Assembly (NCBI GenBank): GCA_028583415.1
Contig: JAMYWD010001124.1
Coordinates: forward strand, 62,001-126,000
DNA: 64,000 nt
Origin: Protea cynaroides
Taxonomy: Eukaryota > Streptophyta > Magnoliopsida > Proteales > Proteaceae
Reading direction: 5' to 3'
Shown: positions 23,657-35,125 of the stretch, one piece after another
How the letters are laid out: every line of letters starts with the position of its first letter
Numbering within the stretch: the first letter of the stretch is position 1
Program-made: the position numbers and the translations under genes
The notes under the pieces: model-generated
Seen by the model: the letters and a program-made list of their open reading frames with translations, nothing else
Database searches by the model: none
What the model was told of the DNA's origin: nothing

Positions 23657-26134
23657 ATACAGATTGTTATGAAATATTGCATTATCATGCTTTGCAACTA
23701 CAAATATGATAGACCATTATAGTTGGTGATCCTCTGAAATTATAGGCTTGAGGCTTTGATATCTGGGCATGGACTTTAAACCCCAAGTAGCCCAGTGGTG
23801 CTTTTAGAAGTAACTTGAGCCAAGCCCATAATTAAGGATGTCAATTGGCTCTATTTTGGTTTATCGGTTCAATTTTAATTAATCTTGTAAATAGTAAAAA
23901 TCAAAACTGAATGAAATAGGAATTGATCAGTTCGTAGTTTCATAACCAATTCGAATAAGAATTGATTTAGTTTATTTGATTTATTTGGTTCCTATTTGAT
24001 ACTGGTTATACAGTTTATATGGTTTGGTTTTCAATTTTTTGTTTTATTTTAATGCTGATTTATGTATTTAATTGATAATTGGTTCCGATGAATACAAAAA
24101 CTGAGTCTTTGCCAAAAAAATTCCACAAAACTAAATAATCCTATGAAAATTAAAATATAATCAAATAAAGAACAATCCAATATGTTACAACTTCCATTAA
24201 AAAAAATTACTGCATAGATTGCTCATTGCACTAAATTCTAACCGGTCTCCATTCAATTTGGTTATACTCGATTTTCCATTATACAGTTTGAGTATTCGGT
24301 CTAACGGTTCCTATTAGGTTCAAAACCAAAAGTTTTTTTTTTTATTTTTTTTTATTTTTATATACTTCATCAAACCGAACAAAAAACTAATATAAAGAAG
24401 ATAAATTATACTCACCACCCCTGTACTTAGGTTGATAAATTATACTCACCTCCCCTGTACTTAGGTATAATTGGAGGATTTTAAAGGGTGGTGACATGTC
24501 AAGAGGATCGTGAAGCGACCGGAATGATGACTGGAAGATGTGTTTTGTTACAAACTGAAGTGTAACTAGGAAAATTATTTTGAGAAGTGTTTGTAGAGAG
24601 AAGTTTAGGAGAAACTTGTAATGATTTATCTGGGTTTTTCTCAGATAGCAAGACTGACTGCAGACATGACCATGTCACTTAATATATTAAATAGAGTGGC
24701 CTTAAATGGAAGGGAACAAAAGGACCTAAGGTGTAATATTTAAAATTTTCATAGGAAGGCCATAATTGTTTTAGAGTATCACCTGTGAAAGCATTGATAC
24801 AGTAGAGGGCAGAGGAGTCTGATCAAAGATAACAAATAGGATTGTTTATGGAGGATTCAAATTTCTATAATATCTCTGGAGAGACTAATGTAGATGAACC
24901 ATATGAATAGGATGTACTGAGACATTACTAATCAAATGTTACATTCTCAGTAGTAGAAAGAAAGCCAAAGGAAGAAGAGACCCCTCAGAAATTAGGTCCG
25001 ATTATTGGGCAAATTAATTTGATAGAAACAATGAATGGACCTAATAGTTTTGTATCAAATTATTCAAGACTACAAACACCCATCAATGTTCCCATTAGTC
25101 TTATACACAATAACGATAATTCAAATATAAAGTCATAGATCTGATTCCTTTTTTCTCTTTTTTCCTAGTCCTTCTGCCTAGAGGAATCTCTCTCTAACCT
25201 TGTACTGTGAAAACCAAAGTCTGTCATCAACGTGTAACCGATATAATGGGCCTACATGGTTTCATGATAAATAATGGTTAAATTTGTTGATGGGCTCTAA
25301 TAAACTAGGTCCATCAAGTGGCAGCACCGTATTTTCAAATTTACCAAATTAATTCCAGGGGAAAAAGATCGATGTCGGGCAGCATCCCTTTGCCTTGTAT
25401 TCTCTCATATGGGTAATGAAATGACCAAAGATAAAATGATTATTTCATTGTCTCTTGTGAGAGAATGCAAAAAAAAATACTGTCGAGCAGTGATCCTTCT
25501 CCCTACTTCTTCTCCAAAAACCCTTTAATACTCATCGAATGGATGAAATAATCCCTCTTTCCACCGCTCCCATCTACACTGAATCTGTAATAATAATCCC
25601 TCTTTCCATCGCTGAAATAAAAAGAGGGATTATTTGACACATGGTTTGCCGTACAAATAAATAATCCCTCTTTCCGTCGCTAAAATAATTCGTAATAATA
25701 ATCCCTGGAAAGAGGGATTATTTCCACTGCTGCAGTGGGACTGAAATAATAATGCCTCTTTACTTGCTTTGTTTAATAATAATCCCTGGAAAGTGGGGTT
25801 ATTTCCACTGCTGGAGCGGGGCTGAAATAATATTCCAGGACTGAAATAATCCGAATCCGTAATAATAATCCCTCTTTCCATTGCTGAAATAATCCCTTCT
25901 TATCTCCAGGACTGAAATGATCCCGCTTTCCAGGACTGAATTTAATTACATAATCGCTGAAATAATCCCTCTTTACAGGACTGAAATAATCCCTCTTTCC
26001 ACCAAACCCGAGCTTGAACCAGTGGTTTTTACTACGGATTCGGTGTAGAAGGGAGTAGGGGTAGCATTGTCAATAGAAAAATTAACTTTAACACCATTAA
26101 AAATAGGGGACGTTTGTCTTTTTCAGAAACTTTT
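23657..26134. other. Intergenic with decayed repeats; no gene seen
   Basis: No coding sequence is supported. Positions 23835-24350 (AAGGATGTCAATTGG..., repeated CGGTT and GGTTC) resemble an old hAT-type element. Two direct copies of AAATTATACTCACC with CCCCTGTACTTAGG lie at 24404-24465. Positions 25036-25340 match 5520-5745 and 209-310. A hairpin-like block at about 25390-25490 has arms TATTCTCTCAYA and TGTGAGAGAATGCA. The special repeat cluster at 25540-26015 is listed separately. Confidence 0.45.
25540..26015. repeat. Cluster of bidirectional AATAATCCCTCTTTCC repeats
   Basis: A ~20-bp unit based on CTGAAATAATCCCTCTTTCC occurs many times in both orientations (the reverse form GGAAAGAGGGATTATT is at about 25625-25640 and 25707-25724). 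It is mixed with TCCGTAATAATAAT and TCCACTGCTG phrases. The pattern is irregular rather than a clean tandem array. I cannot assign it to a known family. Confidence 0.6.
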
Positions 26135-27277
26135 TGTTGGGTTGTGTCTTGTATTCTGTGGAGTCCACACAATTAATAGAGTTGTACTTGTATTAGAATT
26201 TGGTCTATTACATGTATAGGATAAACTTATAATTGTAGTGGGATTAGGATTTCTAGGTTTCCTATATATGTTGTTTCTGTGGTAAAAACCCTAGAAGAAA
26301 AAAGGCTGGGTGACAGCCGTGAGGCTGACAGAGGAGAACACTCTGTCAGGTGGAGAGTTGTAGAGGTTTCTTGGTAATAAAGAATTCTCTTTTTCTCCGT
26401 GGACGTAGGCATCCCACAATGGGGTGTTGAACCACGTTAATCTTCGTGTTTTTTCTTTCTGTTTGCGTCTCCGATCCTAACAAGTGGTATCGAGCTAGGG
26501 TTCTTTGAAGAACGAAGGAGGCACGCAGATGATGAAGAAGAAGAAGAAAAAAGGGGGATTTGAATCCGGCACGGTACACATAATGGCCAATTGATGTTGT
26601 ACCGTGGGTAAAGAAGGACTAGCAAGCTGCGATAAGGAGTCGGTTCTCTAGGTCTGCGCTGGAGGTGCAGAGGTGAGAGACTCGGGTTCCAGGTGTATCT
26701 GGAATTGCAGCAGGTTGTGTGTGATGTTATCTTTCTGGTGATGCTGTGGTAGTGGAAGAGGTAGAGTCACATCACTTTGTAAGGCGGTGAGCTGTACGGG
26801 ACACCCGGACTGGGTGTAGGCTATGCCTGTTTAGGTGTAGCGGTTTGATAGAGACGGGTTTACAGACTCAACGTCAACGGGTTCTTCTTCAAGGTGGTTT
26901 GTAGAATTCAAGCCAGGTGGAAATTTGTTGGGTTGTGTCTTGTATTCTGTGGAGTCCACACAATTAATAGAGTTGTACTTGTATTAGAATTTGGTCTATT
27001 ACATGTATAGGATAAACTTATAATTGTAGTGGGATTAGGATTTCTAGGTTTCCTATATATGTTGTCTCTGTGGGAAAAATCCTAGAAGAAAAAAGGTGGG
27101 TGAGCGGCAGCGTGAGGTCGATGAGGAGGAGAACACTCTGTCAGGTGGAGAGTTGTAGAGGTTTCTTGGTAATAAAGAATTCTCTTTTTCTCCGTGGACA
27201 TAGGCATCCCACAATGGGGTGTTGAACCACGTTAATCTTCATGTTTTTTCTTTCTGTTTGCGTCTCCGATCCTAACA
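26135..27277 (+). mobile_element. TRIM-like short LTR retrotransposon, 1.1 kb
   Basis: Two ~350-bp direct repeats (26135-26482 and 26926-27277), each TGTTGGGTTGTG...GATCCTAACA, flank a 443-bp interior. A perfect duplication CTTTT borders it (26130-26134, 27278-27282). The interior begins AAGTGGTATCGAGCTAGGG, which matches the Met-tRNA primer-binding site apart from one base, and ends with a purine-rich CAGGTGGAAATT. No coding frame is present, as expected for a terminal-repeat retrotransposon in miniature. The two repeats differ mainly by a small cluster of changes near 26300-26330 against 27095-27125. Confidence 0.9.
26485..26500 (+). promoter_or_regulatory. Primer-binding site of the TRIM element
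   Basis: TGGTATCGAGCTAGGG follows the first LTR by two bases and corresponds to the tRNA-Met complementary site TGGTATCAGAGC with a small change. Confidence 0.8.
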
Positions 27278-27282
27278 CTTTT

Positions 27283-27640
27283 GAAGGTATTTGTCCTTCA
27301 GACATAGTACAGGAGTAGCAACCCTCTTTTTCCCAATTTTAAAAGATAATTTTACCTTTTACTAGTTTACAAACAATGAAGCTTGTAATTACAAATTACC
27401 TTCCCATACTTTTCCCAAACCTTATATTTCAAATGTGTCATTCTCAGAGGGATACTTCCAACCTTCATATCTCCATCTCCAGGTGAACAACTTCTAGCGA
27501 GTACCTTCAACGTGGATCACCTCTGAACAAGTTTAATCTCCTTTATATTTCAGATCTCCGTTCTATTTCTCCACCACCTCCGACTTCGCCATCACCACCA
27601 CAAGCAGCGGCTACACTGGCATCTAGAAGTGGAATCTAGA
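27283..27640. other. Intergenic, possible leader of a kinase relic
   Basis: A C-rich stretch (27560-27610, CACCACCTCC and CACCACCACAAG) precedes the LRR fragment and may be remnants of its 5' region. No separate gene is visible. Confidence 0.3.
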
Positions 27641-27922
27641 AAGATTCTAGCCGAGCTTTGCTACTGCATTGGCCTTCAAAATCTTTTCCTCTTAGACAAC
27701 CGTCTTGGGGATTTTCTACCAATAGAGCTCAATAAACTGTTAAGCCTTCAAGTCCTTCAGGCGGGAAAGAACGAAGAAATTGTTGGAAAAATCCCAGATG
27801 AAATCAGCGTCTACGGAAAATTGACTGTATTGGGCTTCTCACACACTCAAATTTCAGGGTTGTTTCCTGCTTCATTGGGTAGGCTCAACAAACTCCAAAT
27901 GCTCTGTTTACCGAGCTCTTGA
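27641..27922 (+). pseudogene. LRR receptor-like kinase fragment
   Basis: About 90 codons read as three to four plant leucine-rich repeats: GLQNLFLLDNRL, LNKLLSLQVLQAG, VGKIPDEI, GKLTVLGFSHTQISG and LPASLGR-like FPASLGRLNKLQ. These resemble the ectodomain of LRR receptor kinases of the RGF-receptor/RCH type. There is no signal peptide, no transmembrane or kinase segment, and the frame ends at TGA after CLPSS, followed by a GA-repeat. It is therefore a gene fragment. A 5' exon is not evident. It may be a relic of the same cluster as the kinase at the right end, although the two belong to different LRR-kinase groups. Confidence 0.75.
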
Positions 27923-28249
27923 AGAAATGTGAGAGAGAGAGAAAGAGAGAGAGAGAGAATTTTCCACACCATAGAATCTAGAAGTGGGAAAGGATGTCTA
28001 GATGAACCCCAATTAAAAGGTGGATGATAAAATGTTTCCAGACTAATTTAAACCGAGTTTTTTTTTTTTATGGTAAAATTTAAAGCCGAGTTACTTCCAT
28101 GGAAATTTTGATCAAATCATAAGTTCATCTCTTCAATGTTAGCAAAAAAAAGTTCATGGGAGAAGGATTTGTAGTCTTTAATCTCCTTCTTCAATCAAAT
28201 TGATGGAACAAAAGAAGCAGTCTCTGTTAGACCTGGATGATTCAGCCAT
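27923..28249. other. Intergenic left flank of copia-2
   Basis: It starts with a GAGA run (27930-27957). A poly-T/ATGGTAAAA insert at 28060-28078 sits between the near-identical 13-14-base repeats TTTAAACCGAGTT and TTTAAAGCCGAGTT, a short retroposon-type footprint. Sequence here is continuous with 50096 across copia-2. Confidence 0.5.
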
Positions 28250-28254
28250 GATTA

Positions 28255-30328
28255 TGTTGGCCTTCGTATTGTAATTGTTGGCAAATTGGGTTAGCTGGGC
28301 CAAGTTTGATGAGAGAGAGTGTCTGCGGACCCCACAGGCAAGCTGACAGTGATACAGGCGATATGACAGTAATACAGGTGATGTGGCTATGTTACAGGTG
28401 TTTATGACAATGTTTCTTAAAAGAGAGAGGAAATCAAGAGAAATAAGAGGAGAGAGAAAATTGATGGTGGGACCCACAATGCCGAGGTGGCCCACCACCA
28501 TGGCCGCCAGCCCCACAGCCAAGGCCAGCAGGGCCAAGCCAAGCACGGCCAGCAGCAGCAGCAAGCAACATGCCATGCCGCAAGCCGCAGCAAGGCATGC
28601 CACATGCCATGGCCGCTGCGCATGCTGGCACGCATGGCATGACCCGTGCGCTGGCCTCCTCCCCGCATGTCGCATGCCCTCCAGGTGTTCGATTGATTTC
28701 TAGGAGAGAGAAAACCTCTCTGGAAATTGATTACTGTATACAATTTTAATAAACCATTGAATGGTTACAGAGGCCATTCAATTGCAATCCAGGGGTGTTT
28801 TGGGAAATGAAAAATGAAGAAAATGCCGAATCCGTGGCCAAGAGAGAGCCACGTATGCAAAATTCCGATCGAACGGATTGCAAAATGGCGGGCTCAGGTG
28901 TGGCGCAGAAGTTGCGTCGATTCTTGCGCGCGCACTCTGATTGGGTCGACGCAAGTTAAAACGGTGTTCCTCAATGCATGTTGACGGAACCTTGATTCTA
29001 TGATGCTCATTTATGGTGTAACGGCGGGGTTGATTCCTATCTAACGGTCTCGAATGGCGCCGATCAAACCTGACGTGATCTGACCATATCTGTTGGCTCT
29101 CACTCATTCCCGCTTTATAGCTGCATATCCGACGGTGACTGAAGAAGATTATGGATAGCACCAATCGCAATTCGACACTGCGCTTGCCATGTCAGCGGCG
29201 GAGCAGCTTCGGTGCTTCGCGGCTACACCAAGTAAAGCTTAAAAATTCTGTTTGAATTAATCCTATTGGCAGAACTTGTTTTTGTCATAACTCGGCCATC
29301 CGGAGGCCAAATCCGACGATTCAAATTGCTCCGAGCTAGGTTTTTCTTTTTCTATCAATTGAGAATGGTTATGAGGTCGGCCGCTACGTGGAAAAATATA
29401 GAAAAATCAAAATAGAGGAAAGACAAGAAAGAAGAAGGTTTTTTTTTTAAGTTTTTGGAGCTTTGAATGTCTAACCAACCTCTCCATCTCTGATTCATGG
29501 TGTTCCAAATGCTAATGAGAGGTTGGTAGAACCTTTGTTGCGCATGAATGGTGGTTGTGCGGTGGTGAGAGAGAGAATGATGCTTGTATGTAAAGAAATG
29601 CTTGGAGCATCAAGTCTAGTTAATGGTGGATGTTGTTGAAGCTTATTGAGAGCAGTGTGGAGCTCCAAAGTTATTGTCGGCCACTTGAAAGCCTCGGTTG
29701 TGAGATTTTCTCAACTCCTTTGTTATCTATTGATTCAATGTCATGTATGCTAGAGTAGGTTGAGATATTTCAATGCCTACTTAGTATGGGAGTTTATTGT
29801 ATGCTAGCTTAGGCTAAAAGAATATTGAATGTCTTGCTAGTCTAGTTTTTATTGTAGGGCATCACTATAAGCCCCATAATCTATCATTTTGATTTATGTT
29901 CAGTGGGTGCTGGACACTGGCTGGTATAACTTGAACCTTGACAGTGTTTGTCCTTTTAGTTCTATGCTGAGAAAACATAGGGTGAATATTTTTATCCTGT
30001 AAAGGGTTAAAAGTTTAGTATTGAGTAAATACAGAGCCCATTGGGCATTACTCCGTGGATTAGCCATCACACACTGTGGTGGTGAACCACGTAACCCTTC
30101 TGTGTTGTGGAATGCTTTAATTCTGTATTTTGTGAAGTGCGTGGAATGAACTGCAGGATGGGTGTGCAAATATGGTAGACCTGGCCACTGAGTGGTAGCG
30201 AGGTAGATTTACATACGTTTGTGTGTGTGACAGTCTGGTTCATCATTAACACTGTGCAGCAAAGAAATATCAGGGAAAGAGTTTTCACACTGATTCACCC
30301 CCCCCTCAGTGTCATCCAAGGTCCATCA
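28255..30328 (+). repeat. copia-2 5' LTR
   Basis: TGTTGGCCTTCG...GGTCCATCA. It contains the GAGA tract (28418-28460) and a GC-rich block of GCATGGC/GCCAGC words (28480-28680) at the same relative place as in copia-1, but with different wording. Confidence 0.93.
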
Positions 30329-30330
30329 AT

Positions 30331-30345
30331 TGGTATCAGAGTACC
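30331..30345 (+). promoter_or_regulatory. Primer-binding site of copia-2
   Basis: TGGTATCAGAGTACC lies two bases after the LTR; one base differs from the copia-1 site. Confidence 0.88.
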
Positions 30346-30392
30346 AGGCTCAGTGACAACTTAATCAACATCTGAGAGATCAGAGGGCAGCT

Positions 30393-31352
30393 ATGGTACC
30401 AGGGGAAGGTTCTCATAAACCCCCATTGTTTGATGGTACGGACTTCGTGTTTTGGAAAAGGAGAATGGAGATTTATGTGGGATCACTTCGATTCGATGTT
30501 TGGGCTGCAGTTGAAATTGGCTATACTCTATATGATACACTTACTCCTAGTGTTACAGATAAGAAGAATTTTGAGAATAACAGAAAGGCACTCAATGCCA
30601 TTCAAGGTGGTCTGACTAACAGTGAATTATCCAAAGTCATGGATTACAAGACTACAAAGGAGGTCTGGGATAGACTGATAAATATTTATGAAGGAGACAA
30701 GAAGATCAAGAAAGTGAAACTGCAAACATTTAGGGCTCAGTTTGAAAACCTGAAAATGAATGAGGATGAAATTATTGATCAGTATATGAACATAGTCAAT
30801 GAAGTGGTCAACTCTATTAGAGGATTTGGTGAAGACTTAAAAGGACCTATTGTTTGTCAGAAGATCTTACGGTCTCTCACATCCAAGTTTGAATCAAAAG
30901 TTTCAGCTCTTGAAGAGACTAAGGATTTGGATGAAGTCACTATAGATGAAATACATGGAGCATTGATAGCTTTTGAGATGAGAGTAGACCCTGGAACTAC
31001 TGTTGACAAGCAAGTAGCCTTCAAGGCAATGAAGAAACTCAAGATTTCTGAAAAACCAAATGAGGAAGAAAGTGAAGATGAAGCCACAACTCATTTCACT
31101 AGAAAATTAAAAAAGGGTACAGAAAAATATAAGAACAAACTCCCTTTCAAATGCTTCAATTATGGTAAGGTTGGACATTTTGCTGTAAAATCCCCAAAGA
31201 AGAGTAAGATTGATAGCGATGATGAAGATGAAAGCAAATACAAGTTCAAGGCAAAGAAAAATTACAGCTTCAAAAAGAACAAATCAAATAAAAAAAGTTT
31301 CATTTCCAAGAGAGTCAGTGAAACCTCAAATGATGACTCAGATGATGTCTGA
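30393..31352 (+). pseudogene. copia-2 Gag, N-terminal part, broken
   Basis: Closely similar to copia-1 Gag (MVPGEGSHKPPLFDGTDFVFWKRRMEIYVGS). The zinc knuckle near residues 253-267 is damaged: the second Cys is Tyr (CFNYG) and the last Cys is Ser (VKSPKK), so it should not bind zinc. The frame ends at TGA (31350-31352), after which copia-1-like sequence resumes in another frame. Confidence 0.88.
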
Positions 31353-31375
31353 GAGGATGAGCTCAGTGAGAGGCC

Positions 31376-32689
31376 TTGTTCATGGTTTTCATTGAAGAAC
31401 ATGAAAGAAACAAATGTGAAGAATTTGCTTCAAAAATTCATAAAGAAGGTAAAATTGTGGACTCTATCTCAAGTGATGATGAAGAAAGAGACAATGAAGA
31501 TACATGTTCAAGCAGTGATGAAGAAGGTGAGATAAACTTTGAGGAAGAATTTTTTGCAGCCATGAAGGAACTCAAGAGCGAAAGAAAGAATAACAATTTT
31601 GTCTCACAAGAAGCCAAAAAACAAAAACATGTGATCCAAAAATTGAAAGCTCAAGATGAAGAGTCCAAGAAAGTTATTGAAAATCTCAAGACTCAACTTA
31701 AACAAGCATCTGTAGACTACTCCAGGGTATTGGATGATCGATTTGAAGAATTTAAGAATGAGTTTACACTCCTAAAGACAAAAGTGGCTGAGTATGAAAA
31801 GGAAGAGCTTGAGAGACAACAAAAATTAGCTCAACATGAGGAATCAGGTAACTCTGCTCCAGTGCATCCTAGTAGTAGCAGGCTAGATAGTATCATCAAT
31901 GCTCAAAGACCTTCCCACATTAATTTTGGCCTTGGTTTTGATAAAGGAGAGACATCAAAGAATGCCAACTCAAAGGGAAAATGTCCCATATCTTTTGTGA
32001 AAGAAAATGGAAAGGGTAAGGACCCTATAGTTTATCATCAAGGAGGAAACAAAATCCCTCTCCCTAAGAATAACTTTGCAAAGCCAAGACAAAATGCATG
32101 GCAAGGCAGGAGAATGGAGCATGACAACTTCTATAAGGAAAACTATCCCAGTGCACCACAGAGACAGATGAGATACATGACATCTTCAAGGTTAAGACCT
32201 CATTTTCAGGGATACTGTTATAGATGCAATAACTTTGGACATAAGATTGCTATCTGCAAATTCAACATGAGAGATGTCAAATTTGAGAGTAGAAATCAAT
32301 TTGCTCCCCTTGAAGAGAATTTTGTTGAGTGTTACAAGTGTCACAACTTTGGGCATGTAGCAAGGAACTGTAGAACCATTTTTCCTCCTATGCCACCTCT
32401 TCAGGGACACCATAGCAGAACAAGAAGAGAGGCTCCAAAGCAGAAACATGTTGAGAAACCACCATTACAGAAGAGAGTTTGGGTTCAGAGGGATAAAACG
32501 GATAGAAACAGCTCTTTGGTTGTGCAGATAGCTTTTAAGGCACAAGACAGCTCTACACCATGGATTCTTGACAGTGGGTGTTCAAGTCACATGACTGGAG
32601 ATAGTAAAAAACTTCTAAAGCTTCAGCATTATGAAGGAGGTTCAGTTAAGTTTGGAAACAATGATGGTGCCAAGATAGTTGGAAAATGA
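31376..32689 (+). pseudogene. copia-2 Gag tail and protease
   Basis: This continues Gag with the acidic region and coiled coil (about 55-160 in this frame), shorter than in copia-1 by a deletion around DDRFEEFKNEF. It reads through the position where copia-1 has its stop (KPRQNAWQG). Two intact CCHC knuckles (CYRCNNFGHKIAIC, CYKCHNFGHVARNC) and the protease motif ILDSGCSSHMTG follow. A TGA ends it at 32687-32689. Confidence 0.88.
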
Positions 32690-32797
32690 AGCATCAGTCT
32701 CAATAATGGAAATATAACATCTCATGATGTCCTCTATGTTTTAGGTTTGAAACATAATTTATTGAGTGTCAGATAGATTTGTGATAAGGGTCACAAA

Positions 32798-33076
32798 GTG
32801 GTTTTTAATGATCAAGGATGTGAGATCCGAAGGTCTGACAGTGGAAAGTTGATGGCATCAGGAAAGAGAACTTATAGAAATATCTATATTTTGTTTGAAG
32901 ATTTTGAAGGGAATTGCATGATGACTCAAGAGGAAACATGGTTATGGCATAGAAGATTCGAACATATTGGCTTTGAAAATCTGTCAAAAATATCTAATAA
33001 GAATGTTGTAAGAGACATTCCTTCATTGAAAAAGCCCTCCAATGATATATATGCATCTTGTCAAAAAGGGAAGTAG
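32798..33076 (+). pseudogene. copia-2 pre-integrase segment
   Basis: A fragment with the GAG-pre-integrase motif as LWHRRFEHIGFENLSKIS (copia-1: RRLGHIGF). It is bounded by stops at about 32774-32776 and 33074-33076. Confidence 0.8.
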
Positions 33077-33121
33077 ACAAGAACATCATTCAAACCTAAG
33101 GAGTACCACACTACTCAACCA

Positions 33122-33865
33122 TTGGAGATAGTTCATACAGATCTATGTGGGCCAGTGAGGACACAAAGCATTACAGGGGAGAGGTACTTCATTCTGTTTA
33201 TAGATGACTACTCTAGAATGACTTGGGTGATGTTTTTGAAACATAAATCAGAGGCTCTGGTTAGATTCAAGATCTTCAAAACTCAAGTTGAAAATGAGAC
33301 AGACAAGAAAATCAAGTGTTTGAGATCTGACAGGGGAGGAGAGTACACCTAGATAGACTTTGCAGAGTATTGCTCTGAGAATGACATCAAGAGACAGACT
33401 TCAGCTCCTAGAACACCACAACAAAATGGTGTTGCAGAGAGAAAAAATAGAACTATTCAAGAGATGGACAGGACTATGTTAACTGAAAATGACATGGGAA
33501 ATAAATTCTGGAGAGAAGCAGTGCATACGACAATATATGTTCAGAATAGGTGTATGTTGAGGCCACATGAAGACAAGACTCCCTATGAATTATGGTTTGG
33601 TAAGAAGGTCACAGCAAAGCACTTCAAGGCGTTTGGTAGTAAGTGTTATATCAAAAACACCAATCATGGTCTAGGAAAGTTTGATGATAGGACTGATGAA
33701 GGAATATTTCTTGGCTACTCTACCTCTAGAAAAGCTTACAAATGTTACAACAAGAGACTTGGTAAAATTGTTGAAAGTACAGATGTGAGAGTTGATGAGC
33801 ACAAGAATTCTCCTACAGAGTCAAATAATGAGGTTCCTATCTTTGAAGACCTGGACAGTGAGTAG
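33122..33865 (+). pseudogene. copia-2 integrase, broken by a stop
   Basis: Catalytic residues are recognisable in HTDLCGP and CLRSDRGGEYT, then a TAG at 33350-33352 replaces the TGG tryptophan codon of copia-1. The third acidic residue and the copia C-terminal motif (GIFLGYSTSRKAYKCYN) follow in the same frame. The frame ends at TAG at 33863-33865. Confidence 0.86.
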
Positions 33866-33904
33866 AATGACAATGAAACAGAAAAAGAGCAGGATGTAAC
33901 AAAT

Positions 33905-35125
33905 GTGCAAAGACAGAGAGCTGTGATTGAGACTAAAGAAAGAGAAGAGCAGTCAGATTCTGAGGCAGACAGGCAGAATGGAAGTGGCTCAAACAGAGTA
34001 AGAAAGAATCATCCTGAAAAATTAATTCTTGGTGATCCCTCAGCTGGAATGCAAACAAGGAAGGTAAGAAAAGCAAAAGAGATGTTCTCTCTCTTATTTC
34101 ACATTGAACCCAAATCAGTTGCAGAGGCTTGTGAAGATGCTAGTTGGCTCAAGGCAATGAATGAGGAGTTGAACCAGATAGAGAAAAATAAAACTTGGGA
34201 ATTAGTGCGAAGGCCTACAGACAAGAATGTCATAGGCACTAAATGGGTCTATAGAAACAAACTCAATGAAGATGGCAAAATTGTAAGAAACAAGGCCAGA
34301 TTAGTTTGTAAAGGATATGCTCAAGTTGAGGGCATTGACTTTGAAGAAACATTTGCTCCTGTTGCTAGGTTGGAAGCAATCAGGATGCTTCTTGTATTTT
34401 CTGTACACAAAAACTTCAAGGTTTACCAGATGGATGTTAAGTCAGCCTTCTTGAATGGTGATTTAGAAGAAGATGTGTATATAGAACAACCAGAAGGGTT
34501 CCAACTGAGTGAGGACCCTACACTTGTTTGTAGACTAAAAAAAACATTATATGGGTTGAAGCAGGCACCAAGAGCATGGTATTCAAGGCTGGACACTTAT
34601 CTCTGTCAGTTGGGTTTCAAGAAGGGACTGGTAGATAGCAACCTGTATGTGAAATCTGTTAATGGTAGTCAGACAGTTGTATATGTAAACGACATCATTT
34701 TTGCAGGCCACAAGGATGAGTCATGTAAGGATTTTGCTCAGAGAATGCAGGATGAGTTTGAAATGTCCATGATTGGTGAACTTTGTTATTTTTTGGGTCT
34801 ACAGATCAATCAGTTGAAAGATGTATTCTTTTTATCTCAGACCAAGTATGTGAAAGAGATGTTGAAAAAATTCACAATGGAGGATTGCACACCAGTTAGC
34901 ACACCTATGATAACTAATTGCAAGTTGAGCAAAGATGATGACTCTCCACCAGTTGACCACACTATGTATAGGTGAATGATTGGAAGTCTGCTCTACTTGA
35001 CTGCTACAAGGCCAGATATTCTACAGTCTGTGTGCATGGTAGCTAGATTTCAAGCTAGCCCAAAAGAGACACATGTGGTAGCTGTGAAGAGAATCTTCAG
35101 ATACTTGAAGGGGACAATGGAGTAT
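33905..35125 (+). pseudogene. copia-2 reverse transcriptase, interrupted by A1
   Basis: The reverse transcriptase domain matches copia-1 (GTKWVYRNK, KARLVCKGYAQVEG, ETFAPVARLEAIR, YGLKQAPRAWY). The catalytic YVDD is YVND here, a change that should abolish polymerase activity. A TGA at 34973-34975 falls where copia-1 reads ACA. The coding sequence stops at 35125, where A1 inserted within the target AGTAT. Confidence 0.9.

Noticed and set aside
24500..25030. Possible endogenous pararetrovirus leader
   Set aside because: Only a vague stylistic likeness (TTTGTAGAGAGAAG); no movement protein, coat or polymerase frame is present.
28434..28743. Antisense frames in the copia-2 LTR resembling Cys/Trp-rich proteins
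   Set aside because: Composition effect of the GC-rich LTR block; homologous frames in the other LTR are disrupted differently.
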